A DNA stretch of 64,000 nucleotides. Origin: Notoacmeibacter ruber. Its GTDB lineage: Bacteria > Pseudomonadota > Alphaproteobacteria > Rhizobiales > Rhizobiaceae. The notes beneath the pieces were generated by a model. The model saw only the letters and a list, made by a program, of their open reading frames with translations, was not told the DNA's origin and ran no database searches. Of this stretch, positions 46,562-55,507 are shown one piece after another (within the stretch, counting starts at the first letter, position 1; every line of letters starts with the position of its first letter). The stretch covers positions 1,474,501 to 1,538,500 of the forward strand of contig NZ_RCWN01000001.1 of assembly GCF_003668555.1 (NCBI RefSeq). Reading direction: 5' to 3'. Both the position numbers and the translations under genes were made by a program.

Positions 46562-47965
46562 TCAGCGGCCGTCGGGCGTCCGCAAGCCATACCAGGCGTC
46601 CTCGACCGCTTCCAGATGCTCGTCCGGATCGTGGCGCTTCACGCCAAGACCAAGCGAATCGGCGGTCAGACGTCCGGTGGCCGAAAGAATACCGAGCGAT
46701 GCGACAACCGCATCGCGCTCCGCCCCCACCTGGGTGACCTGCGCCGTGATGAGAGCCGACTGTGCATCCAGAACGTCAAGCGTCGTGCGCTGCCCGACAT
46801 TTCGCTCCTCAATGACCCCGTTCAGGGCCAGCGTCTGAGCTCCGATCAGATCGAGGCCGGCGGTGATGGCCTCGCGGGCAGCGACATACTGGTTCCACGC
46901 GGCGATCACATTGGCGCGCACCTGATCGATAGTGACGTCGACATTGATCCGCGCCTGGCTGAGCTGTTCCTTGGCCTGCCGGGTCTGGGCCGAAGCGATG
47001 CCGCCCTGATAGATCGGTACGGTGACCTGCGCACCGATCGTCGCCGTCAGCGTGTCCGTCGACGATGAGGGCGCCGGGCCGTCGATGGAAGTATCGCTGA
47101 ACCCCTGCTCGATTGAGGCCGTCGCACCCACCTGAGGCATGAAGGCGCCTTCACGCGACTTGACGGTGAAACTGGATGCATCGACGAGGTGCCGGTTGGC
47201 CTGAATCGCCGGATGGTTGTTCAAGGCGATGGCCATAGCGGTATTGAGCGAACCGGGAAGGTTCTTCGTCAGCGGCGAGGTCGGCCGCAGGTCGCCGGGC
47301 ATGCGACCAACGACCTGGCGATAAGTGGCTTCGCTGACCGCTAGATTGGAACGCGCCAGATAGAGCAGCGCCTGCGCCTGCGAGAGCGACGCCTGCGCCT
47401 GCGAAACGTCCGTCCGGGTCGATTCGCCCACATCGAAACGGGCCCGGGCACTGCGAACCTGCTCGCGCAGGAATTCAAGGTTGCGCGTCCGAAGGTTGAC
47501 GAGTTGGCGGTCCCGCAGAACGTCCATATAGGCCGTACCGGCGTTAAAGAGCGTATTCTGCTCGGTATTCACCAGATTGGCCTGGCTGGCATACACATTC
47601 GATTCGGCAGACCTGACATTGTTACGGGTCTGAAACCCGTCGAAGAGGGTCTGATTGATCTGAACGCCGAAATCGATCGAAAGCGTATCGGAATCCCTGG
47701 TCGTGGTCGCGCCGGCGGACGACGTTTCCTGACGCTGGGCGACACCGGCCAGCGAACTCGTCGCGCTGATCTGTGGCCGCATCCCGCCCTTGGCGATCGG
47801 GATATTCTCATCGGCCACGCGGACGCCCGCACGAGCACTGTTGAGGTTCGCATTATAACCATAGGCCGACGCCATCGCGCCGAAGATCGTTTCCGCATTT
47901 GCCGGAGCAGTTGCCAATGCGAAAGCGCATGAAAAGCTTATCACCTTGAGAGTGTTACGGAACAC
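46562..47965 (-). CDS. tolC: TolC family outer-membrane efflux protein
   Basis: 467 aa from GTG at 47965, preceded by GGATGAG; this start exposes a clean signal peptide (VISFSCAFALATAPANAET). The frame is open to 48037 (TTG). Two OEP repeats of long helices with outer-membrane strands are seen: NLNSARAGVRVADENIPIAKGG and the second copy starting near AIQANRHLVDASSFTVKSREGA. QINQTLFDGFQTRNNVRSAESN and IGAQVTVPIYQGGIASAQTRQAKEQL are the paired TolC signatures. It serves as the exit duct for efflux pumps and type I secretion; no partner gene is adjacent. Confidence 0.92.
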   Translation of the reverse strand: MFRNTLKVISFSCAFALATAPANAETIFGAMASAYGYNANLNSARAGVRVADENIPIAKGGMRPQISATSSLAGVAQRQETSSAGATTTRDSDTLSIDFGVQINQTLFDGFQTRNNVRSAESNVYASQANLVNTEQNTLFNAGTAYMDVLRDRQLVNLRTRNLEFLREQVRSARARFDVGESTRTDVSQAQASLSQAQALLYLARSNLAVSEATYRQVVGRMPGDLRPTSPLTKNLPGSLNTAMAIALNNHPAIQANRHLVDASSFTVKSREGAFMPQVGATASIEQGFSDTSIDGPAPSSSTDTLTATIGAQVTVPIYQGGIASAQTRQAKEQLSQARINVDVTIDQVRANVIAAWNQYVAAREAITAGLDLIGAQTLALNGVIEERNVGQRTTLDVLDAQSALITAQVTQVGAERDAVVASLGILSATGRLTADSLGLGVKRHDPDEHLEAVEDAWYGLRTPDGR

Positions 47966-48084
47966 GTTCTCATCCAATCGCAGTACTTTGACTCTTACGT
48001 TTTCGTACGGGGCCGGATCGAAGAGGTCCAGTCCCAAGAGCCGAGCATCGAAATCGCTTCCGAAGATCGGCCATCAGGTGTGTC

Positions 48085-48744
48085 TCAAAAGACAAAGCCG
48101 GGCTGACGACGAAATCCGGGAACCGGTTTGACAGCGCAATTGAACGCCGTCCTGCCGCCGCCGACTCCGTTACCGCCAATATAGAGAACGGCGTTGGCGG
48201 CATTGCCGTGACCTTCAACGGTCACAAGGCGGCCGCCCGGCTTGAGCTGCTTGAGAATCGCATCGGGCACATAGTCCACCGCTCCGCCGATCAGAATGAC
48301 GTCGAACGGCGCTTCGTCCTCACACCCATTTTCCGGATTGCCGTTGAGCACAGCAACATTGTCGTAACCGAGGGCCGAAAGACGCTCGCTCGCTGTTTCC
48401 GAAAGGCCTTCATCAGGCTCGATGGCAATCACGCTCGAGGCGATCGTCGCCATGATTGCCGAGGAATAACCCGTGGCGCAGCAGAGATCGAGAACGACGT
48501 CGCTGGCCTTCACATCCGCCAGCTGGACCATCTTAGCCAGGGGCCCCGGCTCGATAAGGTAGCGCGCCGGCGCCACTTCGATGTCCTCATCGATATAGGC
48601 GAGATCGCGAAGCCGCGATGGCACGAACTCCTCGCGCGGAACGTTAAGGAAGGCCTCGAGCACCGGTAGTGCCGTCACGGCGGTCGTCCGTAACTGTCCA
48701 TCAACCATCTTGCGGCGAAGCTCTGTAAAACCCTGGCTCATCAT
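48085..48744 (-). CDS. divergent protein-L-isoaspartate methyltransferase-like protein
   Basis: 219 aa from ATG 48744 (MMSQGFTELRRKMVDGQLR); other ATGs at 48741, 48747 and 48753 are possible. It keeps the Pcm-like order KMVDGQLR, PREEFVPSRLRDLAYIDEDIEV and a SAM fold (VVLDLCCATGYSSAIMA), but the canonical loop G-Q-T-I-S-x-P is replaced by ARYLIEPGPLAKM and the G-T-G-S-G-Y motif by CCATGY. Isoaspartate repair is therefore doubtful. Upstream of tolC on the same strand, a conserved pairing in Rhizobiales. It may methylate an envelope or secretion-related substrate; unknown. Confidence 0.8.
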   Translation of the reverse strand: MMSQGFTELRRKMVDGQLRTTAVTALPVLEAFLNVPREEFVPSRLRDLAYIDEDIEVAPARYLIEPGPLAKMVQLADVKASDVVLDLCCATGYSSAIMATIASSVIAIEPDEGLSETASERLSALGYDNVAVLNGNPENGCEDEAPFDVILIGGAVDYVPDAILKQLKPGGRLVTVEGHGNAANAVLYIGGNGVGGGRTAFNCAVKPVPGFRRQPGFVF

Positions 48745-49005
48745 CATCCCCATTACGCTGCGCGGATCGTCTCCGGCAGGCGGATATTCGATCAGGTCGA
48801 TAGCAACAAGCCTGCGGCATCGCAAGGCGGCAGCCTTCCCATCTGATCTTGCCAAGCGCCTACAAAATTGCGCCACGCTCGCGGTGAAGAGGGCTTGACG
48901 GAGCGAAACCAGTGAAGATATGCAAAGCCCGCTGAGGACGGAGATTTTTATCCGGCTAGTTGTTTAGCTTCAAGTCTTTGGCATAGCGTGTTTTTCCACG
49001 TAAAT

Positions 49006-49079
49006 GGCCTCGTGGCGGAGTGGTTACGCAGAGGACTGCAAATCCTTGCACCCCGGTTCGATTCCGGGCGAGGCCTCCA
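49006..49079 (+). tRNA. tRNA-Cys (anticodon GCA)
   Basis: 74 nt with encoded CCA. Acceptor stem GGCCTCG/CGAGGCC, discriminator T (normal for tRNA-Cys). Anticodon stem AGGA/TCCT with loop CTGCAAA, giving GCA. T arm CCCGG-TTCGATT-CCGGG. It ends one base before the stop of the convergent small membrane-protein gene. Confidence 0.96.
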
Positions 49080-49367
49080 TCACTCTTCATCAACCGATTT
49101 TTTCGTGCTTCGCCGCGCGTTGCGCCAGCGTCCGAACCAGCTGACGAAGCGCCGACGTGTCCGCCGCATCCGTGGATTGTCGATGGAAAGCACCGTCAGG
49201 CCGAGCGGTATCATCCAGAAACCCAGAACGGGCAGAAAGCCAAGCGCTCCGCCGGCGACGAGAGCCCAGCCAAGAATGAGGCGACCCGGACGCGAGCGGG
49301 GAATCGCCACGGACCGGCCGAAGAGGTCGAATGTGCGCCGACCCTTGCGAGGCTCGTGATCGTCCAT
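49080..49367 (-). CDS. small conserved membrane protein
   Basis: 95 aa from ATG 49367 with AAGGA upstream; the frame is open to 49436. A basic N-terminus (HEPRKGRRTFDLFGRSVAIPRSRPGR) precedes a hydrophobic hairpin or one to two helices (LILGWALVAGGALGFLPVLGFWMIPLGLTVLSI), then a basic tail (PRMRRTRRRFVSWFGRWR). The GFLPVLGFWM-x-PLGL pattern recurs in uncharacterised proteins of Alphaproteobacteria. Located between tRNA-Cys and tRNA-Asn. Function unknown. Confidence 0.68.
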   Translation of the reverse strand: MDDHEPRKGRRTFDLFGRSVAIPRSRPGRLILGWALVAGGALGFLPVLGFWMIPLGLTVLSIDNPRMRRTRRRFVSWFGRWRNARRSTKKSVDEE

Positions 49368-49493
49368 CGATTTTTTTCCTTGTTGAACATCGCGAATGGC
49401 CGGGAAGCGACAAAAGATCGAGAGATTTTTTAACATGGCGGCTTGGCAAGTCGGAAAGGCCTCTGCTATAGGCCGCTTCGCTTGAGCCGCTGT

Positions 49494-49568
49494 TCCCCGG
49501 TAGCTCAGTGGTAGAGCAACCGGCTGTTAACCGGTTGGTCGCTGGTTCGAATCCGGCCCGGGGAGCCA
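49494..49568 (+). tRNA. tRNA-Asn (anticodon GTT)
   Basis: 75 nt with encoded CCA. Acceptor stem TCCCCGG/CCGGGGA, discriminator G. D arm AGCTCAGTGGTAGAGC. Anticodon stem CCGG/CCGG around CTGTTAA, giving GTT. T arm with GGTTCGAATCC. Confidence 0.96.
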
Positions 49569-49766
49569 CTTTCTTCCATTCATCGTTCGCCACTTTGATC
49601 GACACCGACGCTATATCTGCTGTTCGGTAGCGCTTCTTTATAGGTCGAAGCCCGACGAGCCGCTCCTACAATCCGCCTTCCCTAACGGACCGTCTTCCAT
49701 TTTGGGTGTTGATGGAATCGGACGGAACGCCAAGAGTGCTGAACTGATCCGTAAAGGTTTGGATTC

Positions 49767-50735
49767 ATGATCAAACGTGACACCAGCATCGACGAAGCGG
49801 CGCGGGCCGGCTGGCTCTATTATGTGGCCGGCAAGACCCAGGATCAGATTGCGACTCAACTCGGGGTCTCACGCCAGCGCGCGCAGCGTCTTGTGAGTCG
49901 GGCGGTCAGCGAGGGATTGGTCAAGGTCCGGATCGACCATCCCATCGGCGAGTGCATGGAATTGGCAAGACAACTCGCCGCCCGTTACGATCTTAGATAT
50001 GCCGAGGTCGCACCGACAGATCTGGATGCGCCCAATTCGCTGGTCGGTCTGGCGACACAGGCTGCCGCCGCAATGGAATACTGGCTGCGAAAGCCCGAGC
50101 CGCTGACGATCGCCGTAGGCACCGGCCGCTCTCTCAAGGCCATGATCGAACAGCTTTCCCCGATCCAGTGTCCGCAGCACAAGCTCGTTTCGCTCACCGG
50201 CAATGTGCGGCCCGATGGTGCGGCCGCCGTCTATAATGTCATTTTCACCCTGAACGACATTCTGAGCGTCAATGCCTACCCCATGCCCCTCCCGGTCATC
50301 GCTTCGTCGGCTGAGGAACGGCAAATGCTGCTGGCCCAAAAGACCGTCGCGCATACGATGAAGCTGGCTGCGCAATCGGACGTCGCCTTCGTCGGCGTCG
50401 GTGAACTGGACGAGCGTGCTCCCCTCATGGTCGAGGGCATGGTGACAGCCGACGAACTATCTGATCTCCGAGCCCAGGGCATTGTTGGGGAAATGCTCGG
50501 CTGGGTTTTCGATCGCGACGGACGACTCGTCGAAAATGCCCTCAATGCGCGCGTTGCAAGCTCGCCGATCCCCGACCGGGAAACATGCCTGGTTATTGGT
50601 GTTGCAAATGGCGAGCGCAAATTAGGCGCGATCCGCGCCGCACTGGTCGGGCGGCTTGTCAATGGAATGATGACCGATGAGAGCACGGCCCGTGCGCTTC
50701 TCCAGGACGACGTCTCCTCCCCTAACGAGCCCTAA
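49767..50735 (+). CDS. SorC/DeoR-type sugar-binding transcriptional regulator
   Basis: 322 aa. An N-terminal helix-turn-helix (KTQDQIATQLGVSRQRAQRLVSRAVSEG, about 23-50) is followed by a SorC sugar-phosphate-binding domain (AVGTGRSLKAMIEQL, SLTGNVRPDGAA, AFVGVGELDERAPLM, NALNARVASSPI). SorC regulators respond to a sugar or sugar phosphate; in Rhizobiales members of this type (SmoC) control sorbitol/mannitol uptake operons. AAAGG precedes the ATG. The next gene, 334 bp on, is a mannitol dehydrogenase, which it probably regulates; the usual polyol ABC transporter genes are absent here. Confidence 0.88.
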   Translation: MIKRDTSIDEAARAGWLYYVAGKTQDQIATQLGVSRQRAQRLVSRAVSEGLVKVRIDHPIGECMELARQLAARYDLRYAEVAPTDLDAPNSLVGLATQAAAAMEYWLRKPEPLTIAVGTGRSLKAMIEQLSPIQCPQHKLVSLTGNVRPDGAAAVYNVIFTLNDILSVNAYPMPLPVIASSAEERQMLLAQKTVAHTMKLAAQSDVAFVGVGELDERAPLMVEGMVTADELSDLRAQGIVGEMLGWVFDRDGRLVENALNARVASSPIPDRETCLVIGVANGERKLGAIRAALVGRLVNGMMTDESTARALLQDDVSSPNEP

Positions 50736-51069
50736 AGTTCCATCGTTTCACCCACACAAATATCGGCAAAATTTCCTGTCGGAACCTTGCAGAGAGCTTT
50801 TGCTCATGCGAAATGCAACTGCTCACCGACATCGCCCTTCAATACCGGTGAACCGCAAGCAAGGCTTGCTTGCCGTGCCGCTCAGGCGGCAGCTTGCCAC
50901 AGATGGCGGGGGCTCATAACACACCGGGCATTTAGTCGTTTGCCCGCAGGGAGGAAAGTTGGATTGCTGATTCTGCTCGCCCCGCCTTCGGGCTGCGTGG
51001 TGCCCGCACCCGCGCCGATCAGCGCCCGCCGCGCCACCTGCCAGTGAAATGTCACGCGAGGATCCTTTG
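50736..51069 (+). promoter_or_regulatory. 334-bp gap between the SorC regulator and mtlK with an inverted repeat
   Basis: No credible gene. GCAAGCAA at 50855-50862 and TTGCTTGC at 50866-50873 make an 8-bp inverted repeat with a 3-base spacer, a possible operator for the SorC regulator or a hairpin. A second short hairpin CCGC-TCAG-GCGG follows at about 50877-50888. The right third (about 50970-51045) is very GC-rich and open in one frame but has no start and no similarity I recognise. The mtlK ribosome site GAGG is at the end. Confidence 0.45.
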
Positions 51070-52536
51070 ATGGCCGTTGCCCTGAAGTCTTCCACCCTTT
51101 CCGAGATCGAGAACGCCAAGGTCCCCTCCTACGACCGCACGGCTCTGAAAGCCGGCATCCTTCACATTGGAGTCGGCAATTTTCATCGCGCTCATCAGGT
51201 CGCCTATCTCGACCGCCTGTTCGAAAGTGGAGAAGATCACGATTGGGCCATCTGCGGGGCAGGCCTCATGCCCTTCGATACGACGGTTCGCGACACGCTG
51301 GCGAAGCAGGATTTTCTCTCCACGATCGTCGCGCAGGAAGCGGGAAGCTCGGCGGCCCGTGTCACCGGTCCGATGATCGAGTTCGTCGAGCCGGGGGATC
51401 CGCAGGCCGTTGTCGACCGTCTTGCAGACCCGGCCATCCGCATTGCCTCGCTGACGATCACGGAGGGCGGCTACTTCCTCGATGCGTCGGGCCATTTCAA
51501 TCCGGACCATCCGGCAATCGTTGCCGATAGCCGAAAACCGGAGAGCCCGGAAACGGTCTTCGGCGTTCTCGTCAAGGCCCTGAAGCAAAGGCGCGACAGT
51601 GGCCAGACGCCATTCACGGTGATGAGCTGCGACAACCTCCCGCATAATGGCGTCATCGCCCGCGAAGCGGTCACAGGGCTCGCGCGCCTTTCCAATCCCG
51701 AACTGGCCGACTGGATCGATATAAATGTCACCTTCCCCAATGCCATGGTGGACCGCATCACGCCCGCCACGGGAGATCGCGAACGAGAGCTGGTTCGCGA
51801 ACTGTTCGGTATCGCCGATCAATGGCCGGTTTTCTGCGAAGAGTTCATTCAGTGGGTTCTGGAAGACAAGTTCGTCAATGGCCGTCCTTCGCTCGACAAG
51901 GTGGGCGTGCAGTTCGTAACGGACGTCACGCCCTACGAGACGATGAAGATCCGCATTCTGAACGGCGGTCATGCGGTGATCGCCTATCCGAGCGGACTGA
52001 TGGACATTCACTTCGTCCACGAAGCAATGGAAAACGAGCTTGTCCGTGACTTCCTGACAAAGGTCGAGCAGGAAGAGATCATTCCAACGGTGCCACCTGT
52101 CCCAGAGACCGATCTCGACGAGTATCACCAGCTCACCCAGCAACGGTTTGCCAATCCCAAGATCGGCGACACGGTGCGTCGCCTCTGTCTCGACGGGTCG
52201 AACAGGCAGCCCAAATTCATTATTCCGTCCATTGCGGACAATCTGAAGAGCGGTCGCGCGCCGAACGGCCTGGCTCTGGAGAGTGCTTTGTGGTGCCGCT
52301 ATTGCTACGGAGAAACGGAAAGCGGCGCCGTCATCGAAGCGAACGACCCGAACTGGGACCGCCTGAAGAAACAGGCCAGGGCTGCCAAAGACGACCCGAT
52401 GGAATGGCTCGCTATGGATGACATCTATGGCACCGTCGGAGCCGATCATTCCTTCCGCGAACTGTTCGCCGGCTGGTTGAACATGCTTTGGCGCGTCGGA
52501 ACCCGAAAGACTCTGGAGACATATCTCGAGCGCTGA
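51070..52536 (+). CDS. mtlK: mannitol 2-dehydrogenase family protein
   Basis: 488 aa from ATG 51070, with GAGG nine bases upstream; ATG 51049 is an alternative. It is a long-chain polyol dehydrogenase: NAD-binding ILHIGVGNFHRAHQ at 30-43, and the catalytic K-x4-N-x2-H signature in MKIRILNGGHAVIAY. VMSCDNLPHNG and NVTFPNAMVDRI are family segments. It oxidises mannitol, and often arabinitol or sorbitol, to the ketose. Placement downstream of a SorC-type regulator supports a polyol role. Neither the ABC transporter nor fructokinase lies adjacent, so substrate import must be encoded elsewhere. Confidence 0.92.
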   Translation: MAVALKSSTLSEIENAKVPSYDRTALKAGILHIGVGNFHRAHQVAYLDRLFESGEDHDWAICGAGLMPFDTTVRDTLAKQDFLSTIVAQEAGSSAARVTGPMIEFVEPGDPQAVVDRLADPAIRIASLTITEGGYFLDASGHFNPDHPAIVADSRKPESPETVFGVLVKALKQRRDSGQTPFTVMSCDNLPHNGVIAREAVTGLARLSNPELADWIDINVTFPNAMVDRITPATGDRERELVRELFGIADQWPVFCEEFIQWVLEDKFVNGRPSLDKVGVQFVTDVTPYETMKIRILNGGHAVIAYPSGLMDIHFVHEAMENELVRDFLTKVEQEEIIPTVPPVPETDLDEYHQLTQQRFANPKIGDTVRRLCLDGSNRQPKFIIPSIADNLKSGRAPNGLALESALWCRYCYGETESGAVIEANDPNWDRLKKQARAAKDDPMEWLAMDDIYGTVGADHSFRELFAGWLNMLWRVGTRKTLETYLER

Positions 52537-52643
52537 CCGAGCGGCGCTTTCAGCGCAATTTCACATCTTTCAACGAAGGGTGCATTGAACCCTGCACCGC
52601 GCGCGATACAACCATCCGGAGAACCCTCAGACACGGATGGATC

Positions 52644-54101
52644 GTGCCCTCACCAGACGACAATCGCCCGGCTCTGGTCCTGTTTCGCAACGATCTGCGG
52701 CTTGAGGACAACCCTGCCCTGAATGCCGCTCGGCTAAGCGGCTGTCCGCTCGTGTGCGTCTACATTTACGAGACCGAGGGCGACGCGGCGTTTCGACGAC
52801 CGGGTAGTGCAAGCCGCTGGTGGCTGCACCACTCGCTGGAAAGCCTCTCCTCGTCAATCCGGTCAAAAGGCGGAAGCCTGATTTTGCGCTCTGGTCGGCT
52901 TGTCTCCGCCGTTGAAAGCCTCATTGCCGAGACAGGTGCTTGCGAAGTCCACGCATCGCGCCGTTATGATCCGGCCGGGCTGGAGGCGGATACCGAACTG
53001 GCCGACGCACTTCGCGACGGCGATATCCCCTTTTATCGGCATGAAGGCTTTCTGCTTCACGAGCCCTCCTCGGTCCGAACGTCGTCGAACCGATTTTACC
53101 GTGTTTTTTCACCGTTCGCCCGCAAGGTCATTCCGCTGGTTCAGGATGCGCGGCCAGAAACATGCGATCTGCCTTTCCATTTCGCATCGCCACCCGAGAG
53201 CGATAAACTCGGCGATTATGCATTTCTGCCCAGCGAGCCGGACTGGGCTTCAGGTTTCTCGCCGCAATGGCAACCCGGTGAGGAAGGCGCTCAGACAACG
53301 CTTCAACACTTCCTGTCAAACGGTTTGAGTGATTATACGGTTGGCCGCGATCATCCCGGCAAATACGGAACATCTCGCCTCTCGGCGCATCTGGCTTTTG
53401 GCGAGATCAGCCCTCGCCAGGTCTGGCACGGTGTGGAGACGGCGGCGCCACGTAATCCCGGGCGCGGCGTCACGACCTTTCAGCGCGAATTGATCTTTCG
53501 GGAGTTTGCCTGGCATCTGCTGACCAACCTGCCCCAGATGGCCTGGAGCAATATCGACAGCCGGTTCGACCGTTTTCCCTGGCAAGAAGACGCCAACGAC
53601 CCTTCGCTTATCGACTGGCAAAAGGGCCTTACGGGCTATCCCATCGTCGACGCCGGCATGCGCGAGCTCTGGCAGACAGGCTGGATGCACAACCGTGTCA
53701 GGATGATCGTCGCAAGTTTTCTGACCAAACATCTGATGGTGCATTGGAAGCGCGGCGAAGAATGGTTTTACGACACGCTTGTCGATGCCGACCCGGCCAA
53801 TAATGCTTTCAACTGGCAATGGACAGCAGGATCCGGCGCCGACGCTGCGCCTTTTTTTCGTATTTTCGCGCCCGTGACCCAGGGACGCCGCTTCGATGCC
53901 GACGGCAGATATGTCCGGGCGTTCGTGCCAGAGATCGCTGCCCTTCCAGACAAGTTTCTGCATGCCCCATGGGAAGCACCGGATGACGTACTTTCCGCCG
54001 CCAATGTGAAACTCGGCGTCGACTATCCTCGTCCTTTGGTAGACCACGCTGCGGCACGCCAGCGAGCGCTCGACGCATTTAAAGGCCTGAAGGACGATTG
54101 A
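52644..54101 (+). CDS. phr: deoxyribodipyrimidine photolyase
   Basis: 485 aa from GTG 52644 (GGATGGATC upstream), giving MPSPDDNRPALVLFRNDLRLEDNP; the frame is open to 52488 but that part overlaps mtlK. Class I CPD photolyase: N-terminal antenna-binding Rossmann domain (LVLFRNDLRLEDNPAL), then the FAD domain with GKYGTSRLSAHLAFGEISPRQVW, FQRELIFREFAWHLL, GYPIVDAGMRELWQTGWMHNRVRM and NWQWTAGSGADAAPFFRIF. It repairs UV-made pyrimidine dimers with blue light. First gene of an operon with an FAD oxidoreductase, DUF1365 and cfa; its stop overlaps the next ATG by one base. Confidence 0.96.
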   Translation: MPSPDDNRPALVLFRNDLRLEDNPALNAARLSGCPLVCVYIYETEGDAAFRRPGSASRWWLHHSLESLSSSIRSKGGSLILRSGRLVSAVESLIAETGACEVHASRRYDPAGLEADTELADALRDGDIPFYRHEGFLLHEPSSVRTSSNRFYRVFSPFARKVIPLVQDARPETCDLPFHFASPPESDKLGDYAFLPSEPDWASGFSPQWQPGEEGAQTTLQHFLSNGLSDYTVGRDHPGKYGTSRLSAHLAFGEISPRQVWHGVETAAPRNPGRGVTTFQRELIFREFAWHLLTNLPQMAWSNIDSRFDRFPWQEDANDPSLIDWQKGLTGYPIVDAGMRELWQTGWMHNRVRMIVASFLTKHLMVHWKRGEEWFYDTLVDADPANNAFNWQWTAGSGADAAPFFRIFAPVTQGRRFDADGRYVRAFVPEIAALPDKFLHAPWEAPDDVLSAANVKLGVDYPRPLVDHAAARQRALDAFKGLKDD

Positions 54102-55507
54102 TGAATTTTGTAGACCCTGCCCTGTCCCGCCAAACGCGTGAAGGCCAAAAGGAAAAGCCCGACATTGCGGTCATAGGCAGCGGTATTTCAGGCGCCTCTT
54201 GCGCATGGGCCTTGCGGCATTGTGCCAATGTGACCCTTTTCGAAGCCGAAGACCGTGCAGGTGGCCATACAGCCACACGCGACGTGCAGATTGGCGACCG
54301 GAAGATTCCGGTCGACACCGGCTTTATTGTTTTCAATACGCTCACCTACCCCTTGCTGACCACGCTTTTTGATCATCTGCGGGTCAGGACGGAAGAGAGC
54401 GAGATGAGCTTTTCGCTCTCGATGGATAACGGCAGTTTCGAATGGGCTGGCTCCGATGACTGGCGGCAGGCAATCGCTCAGAAACGCAACATATTCCGTC
54501 CGCGGTTCTGGCAGATGCTCTGGGGCATGAAGCGTTTCAACGAACGCTCCGCAGAAGAACGGGGCTCCGCCTATCTGAAATCGCTCACCCTTGGGGAGTG
54601 GCTGGATCATCATAATTTCAGTCAGGCATTCCGCGACGATTACCTGATCCCGATGAGCGCAGCTATCTGGTCGACACCGCGCGAAGCGATGCTCGATTTT
54701 CCCGCAGACGCGTTCCTCTCCTTCTTCCACAACCACCGCCTCAACAGCATGGACCGGCCGAAATGGCGAACCGTGAGCGGCGGTGCGCGCAACTATCTCG
54801 ATCGCCTTCTGGCTCCGGTCGGCCGCGATGGCCGAGTGCTGCTGAATGCGAAGGTGGACGCCGTGCTTCCATCGGAAGCCGGACCGATCGTCCGGACGAG
54901 CCGGATCGAGCGGCGGTTCGACCATGTGGTTCTCGCCAGCCATAGCGATCAGTCGCTCGCAATGCTGTCAGCCGATACCAACACGCGGAGGAAGTCGGTT
55001 CTCTCCGCCATTGGCTACCGGCCGAACCGTGTGATTTTGCACAGCGACTCATCTTTCATGCCCAAGCGTCGGCGCGCATGGGCAGCGTGGAACTATCACC
55101 GCTCCTCAGAGGAAGAGGGCAACGGAGAGGTCTCCGTGACCTATTGGATGAACAGGCTGCAGAATATCGATTCCGAGATTCCGCTGTTCGTCACGCTCAA
55201 TCCCAGTACCGAGCCCGATCCTGCAACGATTTTCGGCGAATGGCGCTACGATCACCCACAGTTCAATGCAGGTGGAATGGCGGCGCAAGGCATTCTGGAG
55301 GCGGTTCAAGGCAAAGACGGCATCTGGCTGGCTGGTGCATGGACCGGTTACGGCTTCCATGAAGATGGCCTCCGTTCGGGCTTGCGTATCGCCGCCGCCC
55401 TCGGGGCCGACATCCCATTCCCTGCCGAATTGGAGCCGTTTTATCCCACCGATGCGGACGTCGAAACACCAAAGGACGGCTTGAGGAGAAAAGAGGCGGC
55501 CGAGTGA
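54101..55507 (+). CDS. FAD-dependent amine-oxidase-type oxidoreductase
   Basis: 468 aa from ATG 54101, with AAGGA upstream and one base shared with the phr stop. The dinucleotide-binding motif AVIGSGISGASCAWAL and the following ADHTV-type end (VTLFEAEDRAGGHTATRDV) are near 25-65. A C-terminal flavin segment GIWLAGAWTGYGFHEDGLRSG closes the fold. It belongs to the NAD/FAD-binding proteins that accompany DUF1365 and cyclopropane-fatty-acid-synthase genes; the substrate is unproven and may be an unsaturated or modified membrane fatty acid. Next gene overlaps by four bases. Confidence 0.87.
   Translation: MNFVDPALSRQTREGQKEKPDIAVIGSGISGASCAWALRHCANVTLFEAEDRAGGHTATRDVQIGDRKIPVDTGFIVFNTLTYPLLTTLFDHLRVRTEESEMSFSLSMDNGSFEWAGSDDWRQAIAQKRNIFRPRFWQMLWGMKRFNERSAEERGSAYLKSLTLGEWLDHHNFSQAFRDDYLIPMSAAIWSTPREAMLDFPADAFLSFFHNHRLNSMDRPKWRTVSGGARNYLDRLLAPVGRDGRVLLNAKVDAVLPSEAGPIVRTSRIERRFDHVVLASHSDQSLAMLSADTNTRRKSVLSAIGYRPNRVILHSDSSFMPKRRRAWAAWNYHRSSEEEGNGEVSVTYWMNRLQNIDSEIPLFVTLNPSTEPDPATIFGEWRYDHPQFNAGGMAAQGILEAVQGKDGIWLAGAWTGYGFHEDGLRSGLRIAAALGADIPFPAELEPFYPTDADVETPKDGLRRKEAAE

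Noticed and set aside
50677..50919. Short rightward frame of 80 codons after the SorC regulator
   Set aside because: It overlaps the regulator's 3' end, has no ribosome site and no recognisable composition.
51052..52449. Leftward open frame of 465 codons opposite mtlK
   Set aside because: Antisense to the dehydrogenase including its catalytic motif; no ribosome site.
52544..52556. GCGCT-TTC-AGCGC hairpin after mtlK as a terminator
   Set aside because: Five-base-pair stem with a mixed AATTT tail; too weak to list as a terminator.
52537..52643. RpoE-type or LitR-type promoter ahead of the photolyase operon
   Set aside because: No convincing TGATCC-type or other ECF consensus at proper spacing was found by eye; mapping would be needed.
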